From assembly GCA_035604035.1 (NCBI GenBank), contig DATNJF010000425.1:1-5480 (forward strand): DNA of 5,480 bases. The letters run 5' to 3'. The translations under genes and the position numbers were made by a program. Position 1 is the stretch's first letter. Every line of letters begins with the position of its first letter. Shown here in pieces: positions 1 to 5,480 of this stretch. The notes below the pieces were generated by a model. The model saw only the letters and a list, made by a program, of their open reading frames with translations, did no database searches and was not told the origin of the DNA. The stretch comes from DATARH01 sp035604035 (GTDB lineage Bacteria > Pseudomonadota > Alphaproteobacteria > ATCC43930 > CGMCC-115725).

Positions 1-486
1 AAGGTCGATTTTCTTGGCGTCAATTATTATTCGCCAATGTATCAGCGGGCCGATCCGAGCGGACTTATCGGCACCAATTGGGGGACGAATCCGCCGAACA
101 TGCCGCTAACCGCGATGGGATGGCCCGTCGACCCCAGCGGTCTCGTCGAGGTGCTCACCGAGCTGCGCGATCATTACGGCAATCCCCGCGTCTACATCAC
201 CGAGAACGGCGCCTATTTTCCCGATAAGCCGGATGCCGCCGGCCATATCGACGACGCGGAGCGGATCGGCTACCTGCGCGCGCATATCGCCGCCGCTCAC
301 CACGCGATCGCACAGGGTGCAAATCTCGGCGGCTACTTCGTCTGGACGATCATGGATAATTTCGAGTGGGCGCACGGTTACGCCGCAAAATTCGGCCTCG
401 CTGCAGTCGACCGCGCCACTCTGACGCGCCTGCCAAAGGCTTCTTACGATTGGTTTGCTCGCATCGCCCGAACAAATGCCTTATAA
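1..486 (+). CDS. GH1 family beta-glucosidase, C-terminal part (5' end outside window)
   Basis: Glycoside hydrolase family 1 enzyme that hydrolyses terminal beta-glucosides with retention of configuration. The first codon in the window is already in frame, so the start lies to the left; 161 residues of a family usually near 450 are visible. Residues 3-12 carry the typical DFLGVNYYSP strand. Residues 66-70 are ITENG, with Glu68 (bases 202-204) as the expected catalytic nucleophile. Residues 115-123, WTIMDNFEW, match the sugar-binding segment near the C-terminus of GH1 enzymes, with Glu122 expected to contact the glucose hydroxyls. The following KFGL..VD...LTRLPKASYDWF is the usual GH1 ending, so the stop at 484-486 is natural. 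The acid/base Glu (NEP motif) must lie upstream and cannot be checked. Substrate preference cannot be read from this part. No clear terminator follows. The family call is very secure. Confidence 0.96.
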   Translation, partial: KVDFLGVNYYSPMYQRADPSGLIGTNWGTNPPNMPLTAMGWPVDPSGLVEVLTELRDHYGNPRVYITENGAYFPDKPDAAGHIDDAERIGYLRAHIAAAHHAIAQGANLGGYFVWTIMDNFEWAHGYAAKFGLAAVDRATLTRLPKASYDWFARIARTNAL

Positions 487-570
487 GGTGTTCTACCAGC
501 GCGCGATCGGCTCAAGGCGATGCGGCGCGTGGTCGGGTAAGCGTGTCGGTCGAGTGGATTGAAGGGCTAG

Positions 571-601
571 TTGAACCAATCACGCTTTCCAGTAGTATAA
601 T
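571..601 (+). promoter_or_regulatory. Probable sigma70-type promoter for the OmpA-like lipoprotein gene
   Basis: TTGAAC (571-576) and a perfect TATAAT (596-601) are separated by 19 bases, slightly longer than the ideal 17. They sit in a short AT-rich island (about 570-620) inside GC-rich DNA, about 50 bases upstream of the ATG at 650. A second AT-rich hexamer, TATTAT (611-616), could serve as an alternative -10. The call rests on motif match and position only. Confidence 0.5.
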
Positions 602-638
602 CAAAGGATTTATTATATGCTGTGTGTTCTCAACTGTC

Positions 639-644
639 GGAGGA
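639..644 (+). promoter_or_regulatory. Ribosome binding site that fixes the lipoprotein start at 650
   Basis: GGAGGA lies 5 bases before the ATG at 650. An in-frame ATG at 617 has no such site, and starting there would place a charged, non-signal stretch (MLCVLNCRRNP) before the lipoprotein signal. The site therefore decides the start. Confidence 0.8.
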
Positions 645-649
645 ACCCG

Positions 650-1075
650 ATGAAGCGTGCCCTGGCCCTCTGTTCGCTCCTGATCATGGCTGCATGCGCG
701 CCGGTGCCGGCGCCAGCGCCGCCGCCGCCGCCACCGCCACCGATGGCCAAGGTCTTCACCGTTTACTTTGCGTGGAACCGGTCATGGGTCGGCCCGCAAG
801 GTATAGCGATCCTGAAGGCGGCCGCCGATACATTCAAGGGCGGTGGCATCGTCACCGTCCAGATCACCGGCTACACCGATACCTCCGGGTCAGCGCGCTA
901 TAACCAGCGTCTGTCGGTCCGCCGCGCGATGAACGTCCGTCACATCCTCGCCCGCATGGGCGTGCCGTGGGCCGCGATGGCCGTCGCGGGCCGTGGCGAG
1001 AACGATCTTGCGGTGCCGACGCCCGACGGCGTGCGTGAGCCGCGCAACCGTCGCGTGACGGTGGTCGAAGGCTAA
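650..1075 (+). CDS. Small OmpA-family lipoprotein with peptidoglycan-binding domain
   Basis: A 141-residue envelope protein expected to be lipid-anchored and to bind peptidoglycan. Residues 1-16 form a lipoprotein signal: MKR, a hydrophobic core, then MAAC with Cys16 as the modified residue. The -3 residue is Met rather than Leu, but this is tolerated. Ala at +2 fits outer membrane sorting. Residues 17-31 are an Ala/Pro linker ending in eight prolines. Residues 35-139 are an OmpA C-terminal-like domain: GYTDTSG (74-80), the NQRLSVRRA helix (85-93), the GxGE-like GRGEND (114-119), and the closing NRRV (133-136). By alignment with OmpA domains whose diaminopimelate contacts are known, Asp77 and Arg92 are the expected ligand residues and both are present. 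There is no beta-barrel, so it resembles Pal or other small OmpA-like lipoproteins. No tol genes are nearby, so pal is not assigned. The gene has its own promoter and terminator and looks monocistronic. Confidence 0.93.
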   Translation: MKRALALCSLLIMAACAPVPAPAPPPPPPPPMAKVFTVYFAWNRSWVGPQGIAILKAAADTFKGGGIVTVQITGYTDTSGSARYNQRLSVRRAMNVRHILARMGVPWAAMAVAGRGENDLAVPTPDGVREPRNRRVTVVEG

Positions 1076-1077
1076 GT

Positions 1078-1095
1078 CGGATCGGCGGCGATCCG
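1078..1095 (+). other. Short perfect hairpin just after the lipoprotein stop
   Basis: CGGATCG (1078-1084) and CGATCCG (1089-1095) form a perfect 7-bp stem with a GCGG loop, two bases after the TAA. No T-run follows, so on its own it is not a classical terminator. It may protect the 3' end of the mRNA. Confidence 0.4.
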
Positions 1096-1122
1096 CTCGC
1101 CGCCCATTCGCAACCAACGGAT

Positions 1123-1156
1123 CGAAGGCATCCCTCACGGGGTGCCTTCGGTTTCG
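1123..1156 (+). terminator. Rho-independent terminator of the lipoprotein gene
   Basis: CGAAGGCATCCC (1123-1134) pairs with GGGGTGCCTTCG (1139-1150) over 12 positions, with one G-T wobble and a 4-base TCAC loop. The downstream tract GTTTCG is only modestly T-rich. It lies 47 bases past the stop of the lipoprotein gene, and the bases on its other side are not T-rich on the minus strand, so it acts in the plus direction. Confidence 0.75.
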
Positions 1157-1210
1157 TACGTCTGGGCCTCCGCTTAATTAGCCCATCGGCCGATCCATGC
1201 GCGACGTGAC

Positions 1211-1239
1211 ACCGGGCCTGCCGCTATGGCAAGCCCGGT
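1211..1239 (-). terminator. Hairpin, possible terminator of the minus-strand cupin gene
   Basis: ACCGGGC (1211-1217) pairs with GCCCGGT (1233-1239). After one mismatch, TGCC (1219-1222) pairs with GGCA (1228-1231), leaving a 5-base loop. It lies about 60 bases beyond the cupin stop and between two convergent genes, where a terminator is expected. Neither side has a clear T-run, so direction and function are uncertain. Confidence 0.4.
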
Positions 1240-1298
1240 TATGCCATGCCTAACGAGGGCTGAAGCGGCGTCTCCACCGCGCGCGCAGTTGCTGTGAG

Positions 1299-1802
1299 CT
1301 ACGCTACACGCTCGTAAGCGAAGCGACGAATCTTGGTAACGTCGCGCCCCTCGATGCGAATCAGGCGCGTCGAGCCGGCCCGTCGCGGCGAATGGAGATC
1401 GCCCTCGTTGTAGACATAGGCCATACCCGGGGTCAGCGTGTATTCGCCGCGCAGGCGAACCTTGCCGGGCTCGCTCTCGCTTGCCGGCGCCAGCTTGTCC
1501 CAATCGCTCATCACCGTCTCGCCGACTGCCTGGCCGTAGATCGCCCAGGTCGGGCCGTGATCATGCGGCGCGCTCTCTTTGGCGCCGTGATACACATGCG
1601 CAAGAATGCAGAATCCGAACTCGGGATCCTCATAGAGAATCTTGCGCTCGGGTCCGTCGGTTGGCAGGTGCTTGGCAACGAACTCCTGGTCCGCGCATGC
1701 CTTCTGTACCAGCGCGCAGACCTTCTTGCGGCCCTCGGGGCCCGAGTCGGCCGCGATGATTCGGTGCATTTCACTCGACATTTCTTCAAGGCTGTATCCC
1801 AT
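1299..1802 (-). CDS. Cupin-fold protein resembling cysteine dioxygenase-type metal enzymes
   Basis: A 167-residue predicted cytosolic protein with no signal peptide. The N-terminal 60 residues are mostly helical in character. A single cupin barrel follows: PHDHGPTWAIYG (79-90) is cupin motif 1 with His80 and His82, and TPGMAYVYNEGDLHS (124-138) is motif 2 with His137. The glutamate usual in motif 1 is absent, leaving a three-histidine metal site as in cysteine dioxygenase and related thiol dioxygenases. Length (about 200 in animal enzymes) and spacing fit that group. However, I see no Ser-x-His-x-Tyr triad after His137; the region reads RLIRIEG (146-152), so activity on thiols is not established. 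The start at 1802 is chosen because GGAGGG lies 6 bases upstream; the frame stays open further upstream to 1919 but that stretch looks non-coding. It is divergent from the transporter gene. The fold is fairly sure; the substrate is unknown. Confidence 0.85.
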   Translation of the reverse strand: MGYSLEEMSSEMHRIIAADSGPEGRKKVCALVQKACADQEFVAKHLPTDGPERKILYEDPEFGFCILAHVYHGAKESAPHDHGPTWAIYGQAVGETVMSDWDKLAPASESEPGKVRLRGEYTLTPGMAYVYNEGDLHSPRRAGSTRLIRIEGRDVTKIRRFAYERVA

Positions 1803-1808
1803 TGTCTG

Positions 1809-1814
1809 CCCTCC
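1809..1814 (-). promoter_or_regulatory. Ribosome binding site that fixes the cupin start at 1802
   Basis: On the minus strand GGAGGG precedes the ATG at 1802 by 6 bases, a near-ideal site and spacing. It favours this start over the longer open frame beginning at 1919. Confidence 0.8.
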
Positions 1815-2008
1815 ATCATTGACCGCCGACGGCAGCCCGCCGGAACGTTTGGCTGGCCCGCCCGACGATTGAGCGAGACCGATAGGGACAAGCCTATTCC
1901 CGGCATCGATTCCGGGCAAGACCGGGCGAGCCCCTCGCGCTCGACGACAAGGTTGGGCCGGCGCGCGGCGATATGTCGCCCTGACGGATGCGGTCGACGG
2001 GCTGCTTC

Positions 2009-2019
2009 GTTAGACTAAC
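2009..2019. repeat. Small palindrome GTTAGACTAAC in the divergent intergenic region
   Basis: A perfect inverted repeat with 5-base arms around one central A, 30 bases before the transporter ATG. It could be an operator, but a palindrome this short can arise by chance. The rest of the 246-base gap (1803-2048) also holds a 5-bp inverted repeat, GGCGA/TCGCC (1967-1980), and no convincing promoter that I can point to. Confidence 0.2.
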
Positions 2020-2048
2020 CCGCAGACGCTCGAAGGACATTAACGGCC

Positions 2049-3155
2049 ATGGTTTCCGATCCCGCCCCGGCACCGCAGTCGACATCGCAATTACGGGTGC
2101 GGATGGTGCTGGCGGAAGGATTTGTGCTCGCCGGGTTGTGGATTTTGCACGACTTCCTTCCTGCCCTCGCCTGGGCGGTCGTGTTGTCGATCGCCTTGTG
2201 GCCGCCATACTGCCGGGTACAGCGCCTGTTTCCCGGCCGGGTCGGCCGGATCGCGGTTCCCCTGCTGGTGACATTCGTGGTCGCGGTGGTTTTCGCGGCG
2301 CCGCTAATCCTGCTGGGCATCGCCATCGCGCATGAGACACGCCTGATCTTTCCGATGATCGCAGCCGCGCGGCATCACGGCATCGAAGTACCAAGTGTGA
2401 TCGCCGACCTACCGATCGTCGGCTCATCGATCGCCGACTGGTGGAATTCGAACCTGGCGGACCCGACCACGGCGCAAGACCTATTCGGGCGGGTCAACCG
2501 ATTCGCCGCGGACGCGGCGCGCGAACACAGCGGCGAAGTCATTCGCCGCTTCGTCACCTTCCTGTTCACGCTCTTGGCGCTGTTCTTCCTGTTCCGCGAC
2601 GGCAGCACGCTCGCGAAGCAATTGCGCAACCTCAGCGACCGCGTCATCGGAGTACGCGGGGAGCAGATCGGCGCACACATGATCGCGGCCGTGCATGGGA
2701 CCGTGGTCGGGCTGGTCCTCGTCGGGCTCGCCGAAGGCGTGTTGTTAGGGATCGTCTACCTGGCGGTCGGTCTGCCCTACCCCGCCTCGGTCGGGGCGGT
2801 GACGGGCGTGCTGGCGGTGATCCCGTTCGGCGCGCCGATCATCTACACGATTGCATCGCTGTACATGCTCTCGGTGGGCAAGACACTGGCAGCCATCGTC
2901 ATCTTCGCCGCCGGCAGCATCGTCGTCTTTATCGCTGACCATTTCGTCCGACCGGTTTTGATCGGCGGATCGGCACGGCTGCCGTTTCTGTGGGTGTTGC
3001 TCGGATTGCTCGGCGGCCTCGAGACACTCGGCTTTATCGGCTTGTTCCTCGGCCCGGCAACGATGGCCGCGCTGATCGCGCTGTGGCGCGAATGGACCGA
3101 GGCACCGGCGGCCAAGGCGGCTTCGCCTCCGCCGCCGACGCGACGGTCCCTCTAG
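2049..3155 (+). CDS. AI-2E family (PerM/YdiK-like) transporter
   Basis: A 368-residue inner-membrane protein of the AI-2E exporter/PerM family (formerly UPF0118). Members include autoinducer-2 exporters and Na+/H+ antiporters, so the name does not settle the substrate. Hydrophobic segments lie near residues 20-50 (a pair), 68-94, 165-182, 210-240, 245-275, 278-297 and 310-345. A soluble stretch (about 95-163) sits between the third and fourth, as is usual. Family signatures are FLPALAWAVVLSIALWP (36-52), LFRDG (181-185), GTVVGLVLVGLAEG (217-230), IPFGAP (258-263), and DHFVRPVLIGG (297-307) followed by a Gly-rich final membrane region (about 318-338). Residues 351-368 are a Pro/Ala-rich cytosolic tail. 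The ribosome site GAAGGA (2032-2037) is 11 bases before the ATG, rather far. The stop overlaps the stop of the convergent small gene. Family assignment is secure; transported substrate unknown. Confidence 0.94.
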   Translation: MVSDPAPAPQSTSQLRVRMVLAEGFVLAGLWILHDFLPALAWAVVLSIALWPPYCRVQRLFPGRVGRIAVPLLVTFVVAVVFAAPLILLGIAIAHETRLIFPMIAAARHHGIEVPSVIADLPIVGSSIADWWNSNLADPTTAQDLFGRVNRFAADAAREHSGEVIRRFVTFLFTLLALFFLFRDGSTLAKQLRNLSDRVIGVRGEQIGAHMIAAVHGTVVGLVLVGLAEGVLLGIVYLAVGLPYPASVGAVTGVLAVIPFGAPIIYTIASLYMLSVGKTLAAIVIFAAGSIVVFIADHFVRPVLIGGSARLPFLWVLLGLLGGLETLGFIGLFLGPATMAALIALWREWTEAPAAKAASPPPPTRRSL

Positions 3156-3358
3156 CGTCCGGCGGACGCGACGTCCATAGCGGCAAGCTGCGCGGTTTTC
3201 TCGGCCCGATTCGCCCGCGCCTTTAAGAAGGGACGGTCATCGACGTCGAGGAACGGCGTCATCAGAAACGCGAAGCGGCCGCGGGGCACCTGGGCAACGA
3301 CCGCATCGTTGAGGCCGGCGAAGGGCGGGATCGACATCGAGTGCGAGAAAAACAGCAT
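3152..3358 (-). CDS. Small hypothetical protein, 68 residues
   Basis: I do not recognise this protein. Support for it being real is a GGAG ribosome site (3365-3368) 6 bases before the ATG at 3358, and strong codon bias: by hand count about 56 of 68 third positions are G or C, like its neighbours. The frame is open from 3397 (a GTG directly preceded by an in-frame TGA), so no larger gene is hidden here. An adjacent ATG at 3361 is the alternative start, with a spacing of only 3 bases. The N-terminal half is moderately hydrophobic (LFFSHSMSIPPFAGL, then VPRGRFAFLMTPFLDV) and the C-terminal half is charged and Ala-rich. There is no clear signal peptide or membrane helix. Its TAG stop overlaps the transporter's stop within CTAG, so the two transcripts converge. 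It could be a remnant of a larger gene. Confidence 0.5.
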   Translation of the reverse strand: MLFFSHSMSIPPFAGLNDAVVAQVPRGRFAFLMTPFLDVDDRPFLKARANRAEKTAQLAAMDVASAGR

Positions 3359-3570
3359 CATAAGCTCCGTGCATTGGTTGCCCCTCTGCTGTTTCACTCA
3401 TCGTGCCGCGACCGAGCGCGTTTACCATCACTGCGGAGACCCGTGGAAATCCGCCACTTTTATAGCTAACCGCTTGTTTCGGCAGCCGTTGGCCTTTGCA
3501 ATTTGCGACGTAAAATGAGAGGCGCTCTCGCGCGGCGGCGATATCCCTTCGAGTTGTGCCGTCCTAGGTG

Positions 3571-3599
3571 TTGACTCGGCACCGGACTCCGGATTTTCT
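3571..3599 (+). promoter_or_regulatory. Tentative promoter of the 3662-5480 gene cluster
   Basis: TTGACT (3571-3576) matches the -35 consensus at five of six positions. Seventeen bases later is TTTTCT (3594-3599), a poor -10 but in an AT-richer patch, 63 bases before the first ATG. The inverted repeat at 3582-3592 lies in the spacer and could bind a regulator. Weak evidence. Confidence 0.3.
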
Positions 3600-3652
3600 C
3601 TTTGTTCTCGCTCGCGCCAATCGCGATCCCGGTTCCTCTTGGAAGCGATTGT

Positions 3653-3658
3653 GGAGGA
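3653..3658 (+). promoter_or_regulatory. Ribosome binding site that fixes the start at 3662
   Basis: GGAGGA lies 3 bases before the ATG at 3662 (4 if counted from GGAGG). The spacing is short but the match is strong, so this start is preferred to the in-frame upstream start at 3602, which would add 20 residues and has no such site. Confidence 0.7.
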
Positions 3659-3661
3659 AGC

Positions 3662-4087
3662 ATGCGGTACGTTTGCGATGCGCCTAACGGCAAGACCTGG
3701 TTCCGGATCGAGACCGAAGCCGAGGCGGCTGCCGAGTCGGAGACGATGCGGCACGCCGTCGAGAAATACTTTCGCAAGGAACAGGAAAAGGCGTCGGCCA
3801 GCTTCCAGCCGATCTCCAAGGTCTCTTTCGAGCAGGAGATTGGGCTGAAGGCGCATATCCAGCGCGAGATGCCGCTGTTCCTGACCCTGCGCGACGGCGA
3901 GGGCAACCCGCTCGCCACCGCGATGCTGCCGCCGGGCGGCAGGGACGACCGCAGCTTTCGCCCGATTATCGTTGGGCCCGGCAATGCCGACCCCTACCCC
4001 GAGGAAGGCGATGCGATCCGCGCGCTCGCCGAGCAATATGGGATGACCCTCGAGCGCGCCCGCTGCTACCCCTACCGCCGCGATTGA
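3662..4087 (+). CDS. Hypothetical protein, 141 residues, first gene of the hpt cluster
   Basis: I do not recognise a named family. It is a soluble protein with no signal peptide or membrane segment. The N-terminus (residues 1-18) looks like a small beta element ending in TWFRIETE. A long charged helix rich in Ala, Glu and Lys follows (about 19-45). The middle (about residues 50-75) ends in REMPLFLTLRDGEGNPLATA, which looks like a two-stranded element. A Gly/Pro-rich loop (about 90-113) precedes a final helix (EEGDAIRALAEQYGMTLERA), and the protein ends in CYPYRRD. Codon use is GC3-rich like its neighbours and the ribosome site is strong, so the gene is real. Its TGA stop overlaps the TTG start of hpt as TTGA, which suggests translational coupling and co-expression. 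It might be a small partner of the purine salvage enzyme, but that is inference from position only. Confidence 0.82.
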   Translation: MRYVCDAPNGKTWFRIETEAEAAAESETMRHAVEKYFRKEQEKASASFQPISKVSFEQEIGLKAHIQREMPLFLTLRDGEGNPLATAMLPPGGRDDRSFRPIIVGPGNADPYPEEGDAIRALAEQYGMTLERARCYPYRRD

Positions 4088-4620
4088 GCGAACGCCTCGA
4101 GCCGCTGATCTCGGCGGAACAAATCCACCAGCGAGTAGGCGAGCTCGCCCGGCAAATCGAAAAAGACCATCGCGGCGCCCCACTGACGCTCGTCGTCGTG
4201 TTGAAGGGCGCCACAGTCTTCGCCGCCGATCTGATGCGGCGGATCACCATCCCGTTCGTCATCGACTTTATCAGCGCCTCCTCCTACCGCGATTCGACCC
4301 GGTCATCCGGCACGGTGCTGATCCGTGACAAGAGCGGCCTCGACGTCCGCGGCCATCACGTGATCCTCGTCGAGGACATCGTCGATACCGGGCTTACGAT
4401 CAACGCGATCCTGGGCGAGCTTCGCGACCTTGGGCCGGCGAGCCTCGATATCTGCACCCTACTTCACAAGCGCGTAGCCGGAGCGCAGCCGGTCGAGATT
4501 CGCTACCGCGGATTCGAAGTGCCGGATGTTTTTGTCGTCGGCTACGGCATGGATTACGCCGAACGCCACCGCAACCTGCCCGGCATCTATAAGCTGATCC
4601 TTGCCGAACCAACATTATAG
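4084..4620 (+). CDS. hpt: Hypoxanthine phosphoribosyltransferase
   Basis: Cytosolic purine salvage enzyme that transfers phosphoribose from PRPP to hypoxanthine, usually also guanine, giving IMP or GMP. The protein has 178 residues, the normal bacterial length. LKG (40-42) is the pyrophosphate-binding loop. SSYRDSTRSSG (66-76) is the flexible catalytic loop. VILVEDIVDTG (93-103) is the PRPP-binding motif, with Glu97, Asp98 and Asp101 in place. Lys129 is the expected purine-contacting lysine. FEVPDVFVVGYGMDYAERHRNLP (144-166) is the closing family signature. The start is TTG at 4084 because it gives the usual N-terminus (EPLISAEQIHQRV) and no ATG or GTG lies nearby. It overlaps the upstream stop as TTGA, and no separate ribosome site is obvious, so translation probably depends on coupling. 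All key residues are present. Confidence 0.96.
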   Translation: MSERLEPLISAEQIHQRVGELARQIEKDHRGAPLTLVVVLKGATVFAADLMRRITIPFVIDFISASSYRDSTRSSGTVLIRDKSGLDVRGHHVILVEDIVDTGLTINAILGELRDLGPASLDICTLLHKRVAGAQPVEIRYRGFEVPDVFVVGYGMDYAERHRNLPGIYKLILAEPTL

Positions 4621-4630
4621 CGCCTCGACC

Positions 4631-5480
4631 TTGATCTCCCCGCCCCTAGTCACCGCTTTGCTGCTCGCCTACCGCCACGAGCGCTTCGTCGCCGAAGCAT
4701 TGCGCAGTCTCTTGGCGCAAACCTATCAGCCGCTCGAGATCATCGTTGTCGACGATGCATCGCCCGATGCGACGCCGCGCGCGATCGCCGCCGAGCTTGC
4801 TCTGCATCCCGGGCGAACCGACATCCGGGTCATCGTCAACCCGCGCAATCTTGGTTTCAGCGGCAACACAATCCGCGCCATCGCAGAGGCGAAGGGCAGC
4901 TTCATCATCAGGCTCGCCGCGGACGATATCTTCGCGCCAACCCTGATCGAACGCATGGTGGAGGTGTGGCTGCGGGAAAACGTCTCCCTCATCACCGTCA
5001 ACGCCACCTATATCGACGCCGATTCGAGACCCTTGCATCGGTTCTACAGCCCTCCCGGCGCCATCATCGACGAGAGCTTCGACACGTTGGCGTGCGACGG
5101 CGTAAACACGGCCTGCTTTGGCGCCGTCATTGGCTTCGAACGTGCGCTTTTTGATGAGTTCGGCTGGGCTCCAGACTCTCTCGAAGCCAGCGACATCATC
5201 ATGCCGTTCTATGCCTATCTGGCTAAGGGCGCCCGCTTCATCGCCGACCCGCTCGTGCAGTACCGCACCCACGGAGGCAATGCTTCGCACAGCCTCGCCG
5301 CCGAACGGGCCACCAACCCTGTCGATCGGCTCTTGGCCGAAGAGCACATCCACTATGTCCATCTCGCGCACAGCTTGTGGATGGACGACGAGTTGATCCG
5401 TTTCAATGATCGCGATCCGGATCGGTTCGGCCCGATCGCACAGCGCATCAGGCCGCTGCTCGCGGTGCAGCAGACACAAT
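4631..5480 (+). CDS. Family 2 glycosyltransferase, N-terminal part (3' end outside window)
   Basis: A GT-A fold enzyme that transfers a sugar from a nucleotide-sugar donor, most likely for surface polysaccharide or another glycoconjugate. The frame is open from 4631 to the window edge (283 codons, no stop). LVTALLLAYRHERFVAEAL (6-24) is the first strand and helix. LLAQTYQPLEIIVVDDASPD (27-46) is the classic GT2 nucleotide-binding region with Asp41 and Asp42. NPRNLGFSGN (70-79) follows. LAADD (95-99) stands where the metal-binding DxD-like motif lies. The later ADPLVQYRTHGGNASH element matches the end of many GT2 domains. The start is uncertain. TTG at 4631 gives MISPPLVT, 10 bases after the hpt stop, but has no ribosome site; TTG at 4601 is in frame and would overlap hpt by 20 bases. 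Acceptor and donor cannot be told. It is probably co-transcribed with hpt. Confidence 0.9.
   Translation, partial: MISPPLVTALLLAYRHERFVAEALRSLLAQTYQPLEIIVVDDASPDATPRAIAAELALHPGRTDIRVIVNPRNLGFSGNTIRAIAEAKGSFIIRLAADDIFAPTLIERMVEVWLRENVSLITVNATYIDADSRPLHRFYSPPGAIIDESFDTLACDGVNTACFGAVIGFERALFDEFGWAPDSLEASDIIMPFYAYLAKGARFIADPLVQYRTHGGNASHSLAAERATNPVDRLLAEEHIHYVHLAHSLWMDDELIRFNDRDPDRFGPIAQRIRPLLAVQQTQ

Larger units (their letters stand above)
3359..3661. other. Intergenic region between divergent genes
   Basis: About 300 bases without a convincing gene, upstream of both the small minus-strand gene and the three-gene plus-strand cluster. For the minus gene the best candidate -10 is TATAAA (3464-3459) with no good -35. 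For the plus cluster, TTGACT (3571-3576) is a good -35, but 17 bases later there is only TTTTCT (3594-3599). A small hairpin, GAGAG/CTCTC with a GCG loop (3517-3529), and the inverted repeat CCGGA-C-TCCGG (3582-3592) are present. Short open frames here look non-coding. Confidence 0.5.

Noticed and set aside
719..742. CCG/CCA triplet run as a possible repeat element
   Set aside because: It simply encodes the eight-proline linker of the lipoprotein. It might vary in length between strains, but nothing here shows that.
1185..1194. Palindrome ATCGGCCGAT between the lipoprotein and cupin genes
   Set aside because: A 10-base palindrome made mostly of G and C is expected by chance in this DNA, and it lies between convergent 3' ends where an operator is unlikely.
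1803..1919. 39-residue N-terminal extension of the cupin
   Set aside because: The extension has no cupin character and the good ribosome site sits just before the internal ATG at 1802.
1392..2018. 208-codon open frame on the plus strand opposite the cupin gene
   Set aside because: The cupin on the minus strand has clear motifs and a strong ribosome site. The plus frame has no motif and continues into the non-coding gap.
1894..2427. 177-codon minus-strand frame over the transporter's 5' end
   Set aside because: The product is Arg/Ser/Pro-rich and low in complexity, and it lies opposite a well-supported membrane transporter.
3428..4183. 251-codon open frame on the minus strand across the hypothetical gene and the start of hpt
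   Set aside because: The product is Arg/Gly/Ala-rich with no recognisable motif, and it lies opposite genes with good ribosome sites and domain matches. It is a typical antisense shadow in GC-rich DNA.

Overview
The window is GC-rich chromosomal DNA of a Gram-negative bacterium, most likely an alphaproteobacterium. This placement is an inference from high G/C at third codon positions, GGAGG-type ribosome binding sites, an OmpA-like lipoprotein (which requires an outer membrane and peptidoglycan), and general gene resemblance. It cannot be fixed to a genus from this sequence. I see no tRNA or rRNA gene, CRISPR array, insertion sequence or phage gene.

Left part (1-1298): the 3' end of a GH1 beta-glucosidase gene comes first. 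A short AT-rich promoter region follows, then a small OmpA-domain lipoprotein gene that ends in one short hairpin and one good terminator. Middle (1299-3155): a cupin protein on the minus strand is divergent from an AI-2E family (PerM/YdiK-like) membrane transporter on the plus strand, with about 250 bases of shared upstream DNA between them. A small unrecognised minus-strand gene (3152-3358) converges on the transporter, and the two stop codons overlap within CTAG.

Right part (3662-5480): a probable three-gene operon on the plus strand. It has an unrecognised 141-residue protein, then hypoxanthine phosphoribosyltransferase (hpt) starting at a TTG that overlaps the previous stop as TTGA, then a family 2 glycosyltransferase that probably starts at another TTG 10 bases after hpt and runs off the right edge.

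The genes do not form one obvious pathway. hpt is purine salvage, the glycosyltransferase suggests surface polysaccharide work, the lipoprotein is an envelope component, and the glucosidase is sugar catabolism. I find no convincing undescribed system. The points most worth a second look are the cupin that keeps three metal-ligand histidines but lacks the thiol dioxygenase triad, the unknown protein coupled to hpt, and the small convergent gene.
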